Of a stretch of DNA of 64,000 nucleotides, positions 9,172 through 17,105 are shown piece by piece. Location of the stretch: the NCBI RefSeq assembly GCF_023168405.1, contig NZ_AP025285.1:248001-312000 (forward strand), in the 5' to 3' direction. The notes beneath the pieces are model-generated. The model ran no database searches and was not told the origin of the DNA. It was given only the letters and a program-made list of their open reading frames with translations. A program made the position numbers and the translations under genes. Position 1 is the stretch's first letter. Every line of letters starts with the position of its first letter. Source of the DNA: Leptogranulimonas caecicola. GTDB taxonomy: Bacteria > Actinomycetota > Coriobacteriia > Coriobacteriales > Atopobiaceae.

Positions 9172-10509
9172 ATGAAGTACTTTGGCACCGATGGTTTTCG
9201 TGGCCGCGCAAACGAAGGCTTAAATGTCGAGCAGGCCTTCAAGATCGGCCGCTACATTGGCCATCACTATGGCCTTGAGCAGGGCCGCAAGGCCCGCATC
9301 GTCATTGGCAAAGACACCCGTCGCTCCAGCTATATGTTCGAGGCAGCCTTGATCTCGGGTCTTGTGGCCTCCGGCGCCGATGTCTACATGCTCCACGTCA
9401 TCCCCACCCCCGGTGTGTGCTACGAGGTCTGCGACGGCAACTTCGACTGTGGCATTATGATCACCGCTAGCCACAATCCCTTCTATGACAACGGCATCAA
9501 GCTGGTGAACCGCGAGGGCTTCAAGATGGACGAGTCTGTCTTGGAGCGTGTGGAGGCCTACATCGACGGCGAGTTCGAGGTGCCTTTGGCCACCGGCAAT
9601 GAGATTGGCTGCACCGTCGACTACATGCAGGGCCGCAACCGCTACATCGCCCACCTCATCGCCAGCGCCAACTTCTCCCTCCAGGGTGTCAAGGTTGGCT
9701 TGGACTGCGCCAACGGTGCCGCCTCTTCGGTGGCCAAGCCTGTGTTCGACGCTCTGGGTGCAGACGTCCGCGTCATCAACAACGCCCCCGACGGCTTCAA
9801 CATCAACGTGGACTGTGGCTCCACTCACATCGAGCGCCTCCAGCGCCTGGTGGTGGAGCAGGGCCTGGACGTAGGCTTTGCCTACGACGGCGACGCCGAC
9901 CGCTGCTTGGCGGTGGATGAGCGCGGCCACGTGGTGGACGGCGACCTCATCCTCTATGTGTGCGGCAAGTACCTCAACAAGCACGGCCGTCTGGCGGGCG
10001 GCACGGTGGTGCCCACCGTCATGAGCAACTTCGGCTTCCTCAAGGCGCTCGACATCGCCCAGCTCAACTACGAGACCACCGCGGTGGGCGACAAGAACGT
10101 CTTTGCCTGCATGCGCGAGAACGGCTATTCGCTGGGCGGCGAACAGTCTGGCCACATCATCTTCGGCGACATCGAGAAGACCGGCGACGGCATCATGACC
10201 TCTCTGCGCATCATGGAAGTCATCCGCGCCGAGCGCGAGACCCTCTCCGAGCTGGTCCGCCCCGTCAAGCTCTTCCCCCAGCGCCTCATCAATGTCACCG
10301 TGGCCGATAAGGACGCGGCCCTGGAGGCTGCCAGCGTCGCTGAGGCCATCGCCGCAGCAGAGGCTGAGCTTCAAGGCAACGGCCGCATTCTGGTACGTCC
10401 TTCTGGCACCGAGCCGCTCATCCGCGTCATGGTGGAGGCAGAGACCGAGCCGGTGGCCGATCGTTTGGCCTCTGAGGTGGCAGAGGCCGTGAGCGCCGCC
10501 ACTGCCTAG
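9172..10509 (+). CDS. glmM: Phosphoglucosamine mutase
   Basis: A 445-residue enzyme converting glucosamine 6-phosphate to glucosamine 1-phosphate, the step after GlmS on the way to UDP-GlcNAc. The phosphoserine loop TASHNP places the active serine at residue 100, the metal site DGDAD is at 239-243, and the sugar loop GGEQSGHI and phosphate loop RPSGTEPLIRV follow in order. The length is standard. The ATG is preceded by AAGGGAG. It is followed by glmS after a 57-base gap, so two consecutive steps of amino-sugar synthesis are grouped. Confidence 0.97.
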   Translation: MKYFGTDGFRGRANEGLNVEQAFKIGRYIGHHYGLEQGRKARIVIGKDTRRSSYMFEAALISGLVASGADVYMLHVIPTPGVCYEVCDGNFDCGIMITASHNPFYDNGIKLVNREGFKMDESVLERVEAYIDGEFEVPLATGNEIGCTVDYMQGRNRYIAHLIASANFSLQGVKVGLDCANGAASSVAKPVFDALGADVRVINNAPDGFNINVDCGSTHIERLQRLVVEQGLDVGFAYDGDADRCLAVDERGHVVDGDLILYVCGKYLNKHGRLAGGTVVPTVMSNFGFLKALDIAQLNYETTAVGDKNVFACMRENGYSLGGEQSGHIIFGDIEKTGDGIMTSLRIMEVIRAERETLSELVRPVKLFPQRLINVTVADKDAALEAASVAEAIAAAEAELQGNGRILVRPSGTEPLIRVMVEAETEPVADRLASEVAEAVSAATA

Positions 10510-10566
10510 CGTCCCTTCGAGAAACTCGTCTATACGTTCGCTTCTTAGAGCAGAGGAGACCTGCCC

Positions 10567-12411
10567 ATGTGCGGCATTGTTGGCTATACCGGTACCAAGC
10601 AAGTGTTGCCCTTCCTACTCCAAGGCCTCGAGACCCTCGAGTATCGCGGCTACGACTCTGCAGGCGTTGCCCTCGAGCAGGCAGACGGCCGCCTCCTGCA
10701 AATCAAGTGCAAGGGCCGCGTGGCTGCCCTGCGCGAGCTTTGTGGCAGCTATGACACCACCTCCACCTGCGGTATCGCCCATACTCGCTGGGCCACCCAC
10801 GGTGAGCCCTCAGACGTCAACGCCCATCCCCACCAGGACTGCTCTCACAAGATCTCGGTGGTGCACAACGGCATCATCGAGAATTACCAGGCGCTCACCG
10901 CAGAGCTTCAAGAGGCCGGGCACAGCTTTGTGTCTCAAACCGACACCGAGGTCATCGCGCACCTCATCGAAGAGGCCATGGAAGGCCCGGCGAAGGGCGA
11001 CCTTTTGGTGGCCCTGTCTTTGGCGTGCGGCCGCCTCGAGGGTTCCTGGGCCATCGCATGCCTCAGCACAGATGACCCTGGCCGCATCGTGTGCGCGCGA
11101 AAGGGCTCGCCCCTGGTTATCGCTACCACAGCCGATGGCGCCTATGCCGCCTCGGACGTCACCGCCCTGGCAGGCATCGCACAGGAGGTCATCTACCTGG
11201 ACGACGGCCAGCTGGCGCGGCTGGAGCCCACGGGCCAGTGCCAGGTCTTTACTTCAGACCTGGAGCCTGTGGACACTCCTGAGACCTACTCGGTGGACTG
11301 GGACGCCTCTGCCGCTTCCATGGGCGACTATCCCGACTTCATGGCCAAAGAGATCGCCGAGCAGCCAGAGGCCATCGAGCGCCTGCTCAAGGACCGCCTG
11401 GGACGCCAGGGCATCCGTCTAGACGAGCTGGATCTCACCAACGAGGAGATCGCCGCCATCGACCGTATCTACATCGTGGCCTGCGGCACCTCCTACCACG
11501 TAGGCCTCATCGCCCGCACTCTCATCGAGTCCTGGGCCAAAGTGCCCGTGACTGTGGAGCCCGCCAGCGAGTTCAACTACCAAGACGTCCTGGTCACCGA
11601 CCATACCCTCTGCATCATCATCACTCAGTCCGGCGAGACGGCAGACACGCTGGCCTCGGCTCGCAAGATGCATGCCGCCGGCGCCAAGGTCATCGCCATC
11701 ACCAACGTCATTGGCTCTTCGGCCGCCCGCGAGGCAGACGGCGTGGTCTACATCCAGGCCGGCCCCGAGGTGGCAGTGGCGTCCACCAAGGCCTATACCG
11801 CTCAGATGGTGGCCTCCATGCTGGTGGCGCTCTTCTTGGCCCAGCACAATGGCTCTCTGGGCATTCGCGAGGTCCAGCGTCGCTTCCATGACCTGGAGCG
11901 AGTGCCCGACCTTATCCGCACGGTGCTTTCCCGTGCTTGGCAAGACGAGGCTGCATCCCGCGCCTTTGTGAACGCCCACTCGTCGCTCTTCTTAGGCCGC
12001 GGCATTGCTTCCACCACGGCGGCCGAGGGTGCGTTGAAGCTCAAGGAGATCAGCTATCTGCACGCCGAGGCCTATCCTGCCGGCGAGATGAAGCACGGCC
12101 CCATCGCCCTGATCGATCCGGGCTATCCGGTGGTCGTGGTGTGTCCCGACGATCGCGTGCGCTACAAGACCATCTCCAACATTCAGGAGGTCAAAGCCCG
12201 TGGGGCCACTGTGGTCTCAGTGGCTACCGACGGCGATCAAAAAGTAGCCCAGCTCTCCGACTACCTGCTGTTGATCCCCCCTGCACCGGACTTCTGCGTG
12301 CCGGTGATCGCGGTGGTGCATCTGCAAATGCTGGCCCGCTACGTGGCCCTGGCCCGCGGCTGCGACGTGGACAAGCCCCGCAACCTGGCCAAGTCGGTCA
12401 CGGTGGAGTAG
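10567..12411 (+). CDS. glmS: Glutamine-fructose-6-phosphate aminotransferase (isomerising)
   Basis: A 614-residue enzyme making glucosamine 6-phosphate from fructose 6-phosphate and glutamine. The start MCGIVGYTG leaves Cys2 as the N-terminal nucleophile after Met removal. The class II glutaminase domain runs to about residue 230, followed by two SIS domains (VACGTSYHVGLIART and QSGETADTLASARK near 320 and 370; LGRGIASTTAAEGALKLKE near 480). It ends with KPRNLAKSVTVE as in the family. No glmS ribozyme is recognisable in the 57-base leader. The acpS gene begins 5 bases after its stop. Confidence 0.97.
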   Translation: MCGIVGYTGTKQVLPFLLQGLETLEYRGYDSAGVALEQADGRLLQIKCKGRVAALRELCGSYDTTSTCGIAHTRWATHGEPSDVNAHPHQDCSHKISVVHNGIIENYQALTAELQEAGHSFVSQTDTEVIAHLIEEAMEGPAKGDLLVALSLACGRLEGSWAIACLSTDDPGRIVCARKGSPLVIATTADGAYAASDVTALAGIAQEVIYLDDGQLARLEPTGQCQVFTSDLEPVDTPETYSVDWDASAASMGDYPDFMAKEIAEQPEAIERLLKDRLGRQGIRLDELDLTNEEIAAIDRIYIVACGTSYHVGLIARTLIESWAKVPVTVEPASEFNYQDVLVTDHTLCIIITQSGETADTLASARKMHAAGAKVIAITNVIGSSAAREADGVVYIQAGPEVAVASTKAYTAQMVASMLVALFLAQHNGSLGIREVQRRFHDLERVPDLIRTVLSRAWQDEAASRAFVNAHSSLFLGRGIASTTAAEGALKLKEISYLHAEAYPAGEMKHGPIALIDPGYPVVVVCPDDRVRYKTISNIQEVKARGATVVSVATDGDQKVAQLSDYLLLIPPAPDFCVPVIAVVHLQMLARYVALARGCDVDKPRNLAKSVTVE

Positions 12412-12416
12412 CGCCC

Positions 12417-12971
12417 ATGGCATTTGCTGGCGTAGGCGTAGACCTGGTAGAGATCGCGCGCATGGAGGAGGCCATCTGCCGCCGCCCCCGTCTCAAGCGC
12501 CGCCTGTTCACCGACGCCGAGCGCGCCTACTGCGAGCGTCGCGCCCGTCCCGCCGAGCACTATGCGGCTCGCTTCGCCGCCCGCGAGGCGGTGCTCAAGG
12601 CCTTGGGCACAGGTTTTGTCGGCATGGGTTTCAAGGACGTGGAGGTGGTGGTGGACGAGCGCACCGGCGCCCCCTCCGCCCGCCTTTCCGGAGCCGCCGC
12701 GGCACGAGCCCAAGAGCTCGGGGTACAAGAGGTAGCGCTGTCGCTTTCCCACACCCGGGAGGTGGCGGTGGCCAACGCCGTGCTGGTGACGGAGTCTGCG
12801 CGCCCTAAAGCTGCCGAGAAACCCGACCCCAAGCGAGAGATGGCCGCCTCGTTCCGCGAGGCCCGCTCCATCCTGGACGAGCTGGAACGCGTCTCAGAAG
12901 ACGGGCTCCACTCCCTCGAGACCTCCTCTGAGGCCTCCCCATCGCACCCTGCCTCCCCTCCAAAGGAGTGA
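12417..12971 (+). CDS. acpS: Holo-[acyl-carrier-protein] synthase with a C-terminal extension
   Basis: AcpS transfers 4'-phosphopantetheine from CoA to the serine of acyl carrier protein. The Mg-binding motif GVDLVEIARM is near residue 7 and the second signature, FAAREAVLKALGTG with its glutamate, near residue 55; LSLSHTREVAVANAVL ends the catalytic core at about residue 125. The protein is 184 residues, some 55 longer than usual. The extra tail is polar and holds a copy of the window-wide element, reading AAEKPDP at 12811-12830. The tail may dissociate from the fold. It lies in a tight row between glmS and the NAD(P)HX repair gene. Confidence 0.93.
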   Translation: MAFAGVGVDLVEIARMEEAICRRPRLKRRLFTDAERAYCERRARPAEHYAARFAAREAVLKALGTGFVGMGFKDVEVVVDERTGAPSARLSGAAAARAQELGVQEVALSLSHTREVAVANAVLVTESARPKAAEKPDPKREMAASFREARSILDELERVSEDGLHSLETSSEASPSHPASPPKE

Positions 12972-12975
12972 TCCC

Positions 12976-14622
12976 ATGCAACCTGTGCTCAATATCGAGG
13001 ACGTACGTCAGGTGGAGCAGTCGCTCACCTTGGAAGGCGTGAGCTTGGCCGAGCTTATGCGCCGCGCTGGTCATGCCGTGGCCCAGGAGGTGCTGGCGTC
13101 CCGTCCCCAAAGGGTCGCCATCCTCTGCGGCACGGGCAACAACGGCGGCGACGGCTGGGTGGCCGCCGAACGCCTCCATGAGGCCGGGGTGGCCGTGCAG
13201 GTGGTGGCGCCCCAAGACCCCCAGGATCTCAAGAGCTCGCTGGCCCTTATGGTGGCCAAGAGCGCGGTGGCTGCCGGCGTGAGCTATACGGTGGCTCCTA
13301 GCACCGACGAGCTGGCGGCGCTGCTCTCCTCCTCAGACGTCGTGGTGGATGCGCTTTTGGGCACCGGTTTCCACGGCGCCCCCGCGGCCCCCTTCGACCT
13401 TTGGATCCAAGAGGTCAACCGCACTTCTGCCACGGTGGTGGCAGTGGATGTGCCCAGCGGCCTTTCGGCCCAAACCGGCCATGCTCCCGGCCAAGCGGTC
13501 TACGCGGACACCACGGTGACCATGATCTCCCTCAAGCCCGGCCTCATCTCCGGTCGCGGCCGCGACCTTTGCGGCTCCATCGTGCTGGCCCCTCTGGCCT
13601 CGCAAACCGATCGCCTGGTGGTCGAGGCAGACCCCGTGGCGTGGCGCTGCGACGCCCAGGACTATCTGGAGGTGCTGCCCTGCGACACCCAGGATATCGA
13701 CAAGTACTCCCGCGGCTCGGTGCTGGTGGTGGCAGGCTCTTTGCGCTTCCCCGGCGCGGCCATCATGGCAGCCCAGGCGGCAGCTCGTGCGGGCGCCGGC
13801 TACGTGACGCTGGTGGTGCCCGACCGCGTCGCTACCGTCTGCCGCACCCACCTCTTGGAGATCCCCGTGGTAGGCATGCCCTCTACGCCCGAGGGGCAAT
13901 TCTCGGTAGAGGGAAAGGCCCAGATCGTGTCCATGGCAGAGAAGGCCTCGGCCGTGCTTTGCGGCCCCGGTATGGGGGTGAGCGCAGACACGGTGGCGGT
14001 GACCTCAGCGCTTTTGGAGTGCTCGCGCCCCCTGGTGCTCGATGCCGACGCCCTGAACGCCCTGGGTCGCATGACCACCAACCGCCTGGACAACTTCCCC
14101 GAGCTCATCCGCCGAGAAGCCCCCCTGGTGCTCACGCCCCATCGTCGGGAGCTGGGACGCATTGCCGGCACCCCCAACGATCCCCCCGATTCATTGACGG
14201 CGGCCCTGGAAGCGGCGCGCCGGGTGGTCTGGGCCGACGGCGGCACCGACATCTGCGTGGTGGCCAAAGGCGAGGCTACCGGCTGCGTGGGCGTGGAGAT
14301 CGCCCTTCTGCCCAAGCCGGGCCCTGCTGCGCTGGCAACTGCCGGCTCGGGCGACGTGCTGGCGGGCACCATGGCGGCCACGCTGGCCCGCGGCTTGGAG
14401 TCCAACGAGCTTCTGCCCCTTCTGTGCGCCTATGCCTGCGAGGTCCATGGGTTGGCGGGCACGCTGGCCGCCGAGAACTGCGGCAGCCGCGGAGTGATCG
14501 CCTCTGACGTCATCGCCTGTCTGGGGCTGGCCTCAGATGCAATGGAGGAATCGGTGTCCATGGCGGTGTCGGGCGCAGCCCAAGAGGGCGATGCGGCTCA
14601 CCCGCAGGTCTCAGGGAGGTAA
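12976..14622 (+). CDS. nnr: Bifunctional NAD(P)H-hydrate epimerase / ADP-dependent NAD(P)H-hydrate dehydratase
   Basis: A 548-residue fusion that repairs hydrated NADH and NADPH. The N-terminal YjeF domain (about 1-215) carries CGTGNNGGDGWVAAE and the epimerase aspartate segment VVDALLGTGFHG. The C-terminal ribokinase-like dehydratase (about 225-530) carries GPGMG, LDADALNAL and the catalytic GSGDVLAGTMAA. This fused form is common in bacteria. The ATG comes 4 bases after the acpS stop with AAGGAG upstream, so it is part of the same operon. Confidence 0.96.
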   Translation: MQPVLNIEDVRQVEQSLTLEGVSLAELMRRAGHAVAQEVLASRPQRVAILCGTGNNGGDGWVAAERLHEAGVAVQVVAPQDPQDLKSSLALMVAKSAVAAGVSYTVAPSTDELAALLSSSDVVVDALLGTGFHGAPAAPFDLWIQEVNRTSATVVAVDVPSGLSAQTGHAPGQAVYADTTVTMISLKPGLISGRGRDLCGSIVLAPLASQTDRLVVEADPVAWRCDAQDYLEVLPCDTQDIDKYSRGSVLVVAGSLRFPGAAIMAAQAAARAGAGYVTLVVPDRVATVCRTHLLEIPVVGMPSTPEGQFSVEGKAQIVSMAEKASAVLCGPGMGVSADTVAVTSALLECSRPLVLDADALNALGRMTTNRLDNFPELIRREAPLVLTPHRRELGRIAGTPNDPPDSLTAALEAARRVVWADGGTDICVVAKGEATGCVGVEIALLPKPGPAALATAGSGDVLAGTMAATLARGLESNELLPLLCAYACEVHGLAGTLAAENCGSRGVIASDVIACLGLASDAMEESVSMAVSGAAQEGDAAHPQVSGR

Positions 14623-14627
14623 GCCTC

Positions 14628-15836
14628 ATGGCGGCTGGTTATGGCTCTTCTCGGTATGGGGAGGCAGAGGGCGCGCGCCCCTCGGTCGCCCGGTGCCCTG
14701 AGACGCGCTGGAGCTGGGTGGAGATCGACAGAGGCGCGCTGCGCTCCAACGTGCGGGCCTACAAGAAGCTCTTGGGCCGCAACACCAAGATGATGTGCGT
14801 GGTCAAAGCCGACGCCTATGGCCACGGCGCGGCGGTGTGCGCCCCCATCATGGCCTCTGCCGGGGCCGACGCTTTCGCGGTGGCCACGGTGCAAGAGGGC
14901 ATCGAGCTGCGTGAGTATGTGGACAAGCCCATCTTGCTGCTCTCTCAGCCGCCCCAGGAGTCCATCCCAGACCTTTTGGCCTACGACATCATGCCTTCGG
15001 TCTACACCATCGAGTTTGCACTGGCCTTTGGAGAGTACGCCGCCAATGCGGGAGCTCAGGGCCGCTATCATCTGGCACTGGACACTGGCATGACGCGCAT
15101 TGGCGTGCGCTACCAAGACGCCGTGGACTTCAGGCGCGCCGTGGACTTCCACAGCGGCCTGGTGTGTGAGGGCACCTTCACCCACTTCGCCACCGCAGAC
15201 GTGGTAGGCGACTGGGACTGGGAGCTTCAGCGTGCGCACTTTGACGAGGCAGTCGCCAATCTGCGAGAGGCGGGTTTTGATCCGGGGCTGGTGCACTGCG
15301 ACAACACCCCCTCGGTGGTGCTGCACTCAGACACCCACTACGATATGGTGCGCGTGGGAGTGGGGCTCTATGGGCTTCACCCTTGCGACGCCTCTGAGCC
15401 TCTCGTCGATCTGAAGCCGGTGATGAGCGTGCGGGCGCGGGTGACGCGGGCTCAGTATCCGCCGGTAGGGGCCGGGGTGTCCTACGGCATGACCTATCGG
15501 GTGCCCAAGTCTTCCATCCAAATCGCCACGGTGCCCCTGGGCTACGCCGACGGCTATTCGCGCACCCTCTCCAACAAGGCCGACGTCATCGTGGCCGGCC
15601 AGCGCCACCATCAAGTGGGAAACGTGTGCATGGACCAGTTCATGTTTGCCGTGGATGTGAACGAGAACCGCTCCTATGCCCCCTCTGCCCCGGTGGAGGA
15701 GGGCGACCTGGTGACTATTATGGGCGCCGACGGTCGCGAGCGCATCTCGGCAGAGGAGCTGGCAGAGCTTCGCGGCACCATCAACTACGAGGTGGTCTGC
15801 GACTTTGGCCTGCGCCTGGAGAAGGTCTACGTCTAG
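14628..15836 (+). CDS. alr: Alanine racemase
   Basis: A 402-residue PLP enzyme producing D-alanine for peptidoglycan. The PLP lysine lies in [11 protein letters not shown] near residue 64, the second catalytic tyrosine in [14 protein letters not shown] near residue 288, and the cofactor-binding segment [12 protein letters not shown] follows. About 20 residues precede the usual family start. The start follows GGGAGGTAAG; the gap to the preceding gene is 5 bases. Neighbours glmM and glmS also feed cell-wall synthesis. Confidence 0.96.
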   Translation: MAAGYGSSRYGEAEGARPSVARCPETRWSWVEIDRGALRSNVRAYKKLLGRNTKMMCVVKADAYGHGAAVCAPIMASAGADAFAVATVQEGIELREYVDKPILLLSQPPQESIPDLLAYDIMPSVYTIEFALAFGEYAANAGAQGRYHLALDTGMTRIGVRYQDAVDFRRAVDFHSGLVCEGTFTHFATADVVGDWDWELQRAHFDEAVANLREAGFDPGLVHCDNTPSVVLHSDTHYDMVRVGVGLYGLHPCDASEPLVDLKPVMSVRARVTRAQYPPVGAGVSYGMTYRVPKSSIQIATVPLGYADGYSRTLSNKADVIVAGQRHHQVGNVCMDQFMFAVDVNENRSYAPSAPVEEGDLVTIMGADGRERISAEELAELRGTINYEVVCDFGLRLEKVYV

Positions 15837-15848
15837 GAAGGAGCATCC

Positions 15849-16457
15849 ATGCTGGAGATTCCCGGATACCCCTCGCCGGCTCCGGGGCAGGTGCCCTTGG
15901 AGGCTATCCGCGCCGAGCTGGGGGATTGCCATAGGTGCCCTCTGTGGGAGACCCGCACGCATATCGTCTTTGGCGACGGCAACCCCCATGCCCGGGTCAT
16001 GATCATTGGGGAAGCTCCGGGCAAAAACGAGGATCTCCAAGGCGTCCCCTTTGTGGGTGCCGCAGGCAAGAAGCTGGACGCGCTGCTAGAGATCGCGAAC
16101 CTGCGCCGCGACGAGGTCTATATCGCCAACGTGCTCAAATGCCGGCCGCCTTCAAATCGCGACCCGCGCCCCGAGGAGATCGCCGAGTGCAGCCCCTTCC
16201 TGCGTGAGCAGATACGCTCCATCTGGCCCGAGGTGCTGGTGTGCCTAGGCAACTTCGCCACTCGCTTCGTCCTTCATACCGAGAAGGGCATCACCGCGCT
16301 GCGCGGGCGTTTCTATGAGACGGGGCACTTTCGGGTGCTTCCGGTGTTTCACCCGGCTGCCGCCATCTACGACCGCACCAAGCAGGCCTTTTTAGAAGAG
16401 GACTTCGCCCTGTTGGGCCAGTGGCTGGCCACCCACGAGCCGCCCCAAGGAGCTTAA
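15849..16457 (+). CDS. Family 4-type uracil-DNA glycosylase (Fe-S)
   Basis: A 202-residue UDG-superfamily protein that removes uracil from DNA. It has the GEAPGKNED motif near residue 59, [15 protein letters not shown], the [4Fe-4S] cysteines in CHRCPLW and in the NVLKCRPP segment, and the catalytic VFHPAAAI motif near residue 165. These are features of the bacterial and archaeal family 4 enzymes. It lies in the housekeeping operon between alr and tsaE, and the next gene starts directly after its stop. Confidence 0.92.
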   Translation: MLEIPGYPSPAPGQVPLEAIRAELGDCHRCPLWETRTHIVFGDGNPHARVMIIGEAPGKNEDLQGVPFVGAAGKKLDALLEIANLRRDEVYIANVLKCRPPSNRDPRPEEIAECSPFLREQIRSIWPEVLVCLGNFATRFVLHTEKGITALRGRFYETGHFRVLPVFHPAAAIYDRTKQAFLEEDFALLGQWLATHEPPQGA

Positions 16458-16976
16458 ATGAGCGATCTTACCCGTCCTAGCGACAGCTGCTACCTGAGCA
16501 CTTCTCCTTTCGTCACCCAAGAGTTAGGGGTCCTCTTGGGCCGGTGTGTGCGCGAGGGCGACCTGGTGATTCTCACGGGGGATCTGGGCGCCGGCAAAAC
16601 CAACCTCACCCAGGGAGTGGCTCGGGCGTTGGGGGTCTCTGAGCCTGTGACCAGCCCCACCTTCAACATCTTGGCCATCCATGAGGGGGACGACCTCACC
16701 CTCTACCACTTTGACCTCTATCGCTTGGAGGATGTAGACCAGCTGGGCGATGCCGGCGTTCTCGATATTGCCGGCGTCGAGGGCGTGAGCCTGGTGGAAT
16801 GGGGCGAGCCCTTCGCACCCCTGTTGGGCGATGACCGTCTGGAGGTCGCCATCTCCCGCGTGGGTCAGGGGGCAGGGGAGCCTGCCCGTCAAATTCAGGT
16901 GACCGGCTGCGGTGAGCGTGGCCGCGCGCTGGCTCAGGCCTGGGACAAGGCCGTGGCAGATGCCCTGTCCTCCTAG
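16458..16976 (+). CDS. tsaE: tRNA t6A biosynthesis ATPase TsaE
   Basis: A 172-residue P-loop protein of the TsaE/YjeE family. Walker A is GDLGAGKTNLTQGVA near residue 39, followed by the family's PVTSPTFNILAIHEG and YHFDLYRLEDVDQL segments and VEWGEPF. TsaE assists the TsaB-TsaD complex in threonylcarbamoylation of tRNA adenosine 37. Its partner subunits are encoded next as a single fused protein, with 129 bases between. Confidence 0.96.
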   Translation: MSDLTRPSDSCYLSTSPFVTQELGVLLGRCVREGDLVILTGDLGAGKTNLTQGVARALGVSEPVTSPTFNILAIHEGDDLTLYHFDLYRLEDVDQLGDAGVLDIAGVEGVSLVEWGEPFAPLLGDDRLEVAISRVGQGAGEPARQIQVTGCGERGRALAQAWDKAVADALSS

Positions 16977-17105
16977 AGGTCAAGCCGGGTAAAATGTGTG
17001 ACGGCTCTGGTGCAGGCATTGCCGCCAGAGCCTGCTAGTCTCAGGCGGGCTGCCTTGTGCGCCTGTCTGGCGCCGTTCTGTCTCTTTGAGCATCCAGGAG
17101 CCCCC

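Noticed and set aside
10510-10566. glmS ribozyme
   Set aside because: The gap before glmS is only 57 bases and lacks the ribozyme's pseudoknotted core.
9220-10602. A 460-codon minus-strand frame opposite glmM
   Set aside because: The plus strand encodes an unmistakable GlmM; the opposite frame has no recognisable domain or ribosome site.
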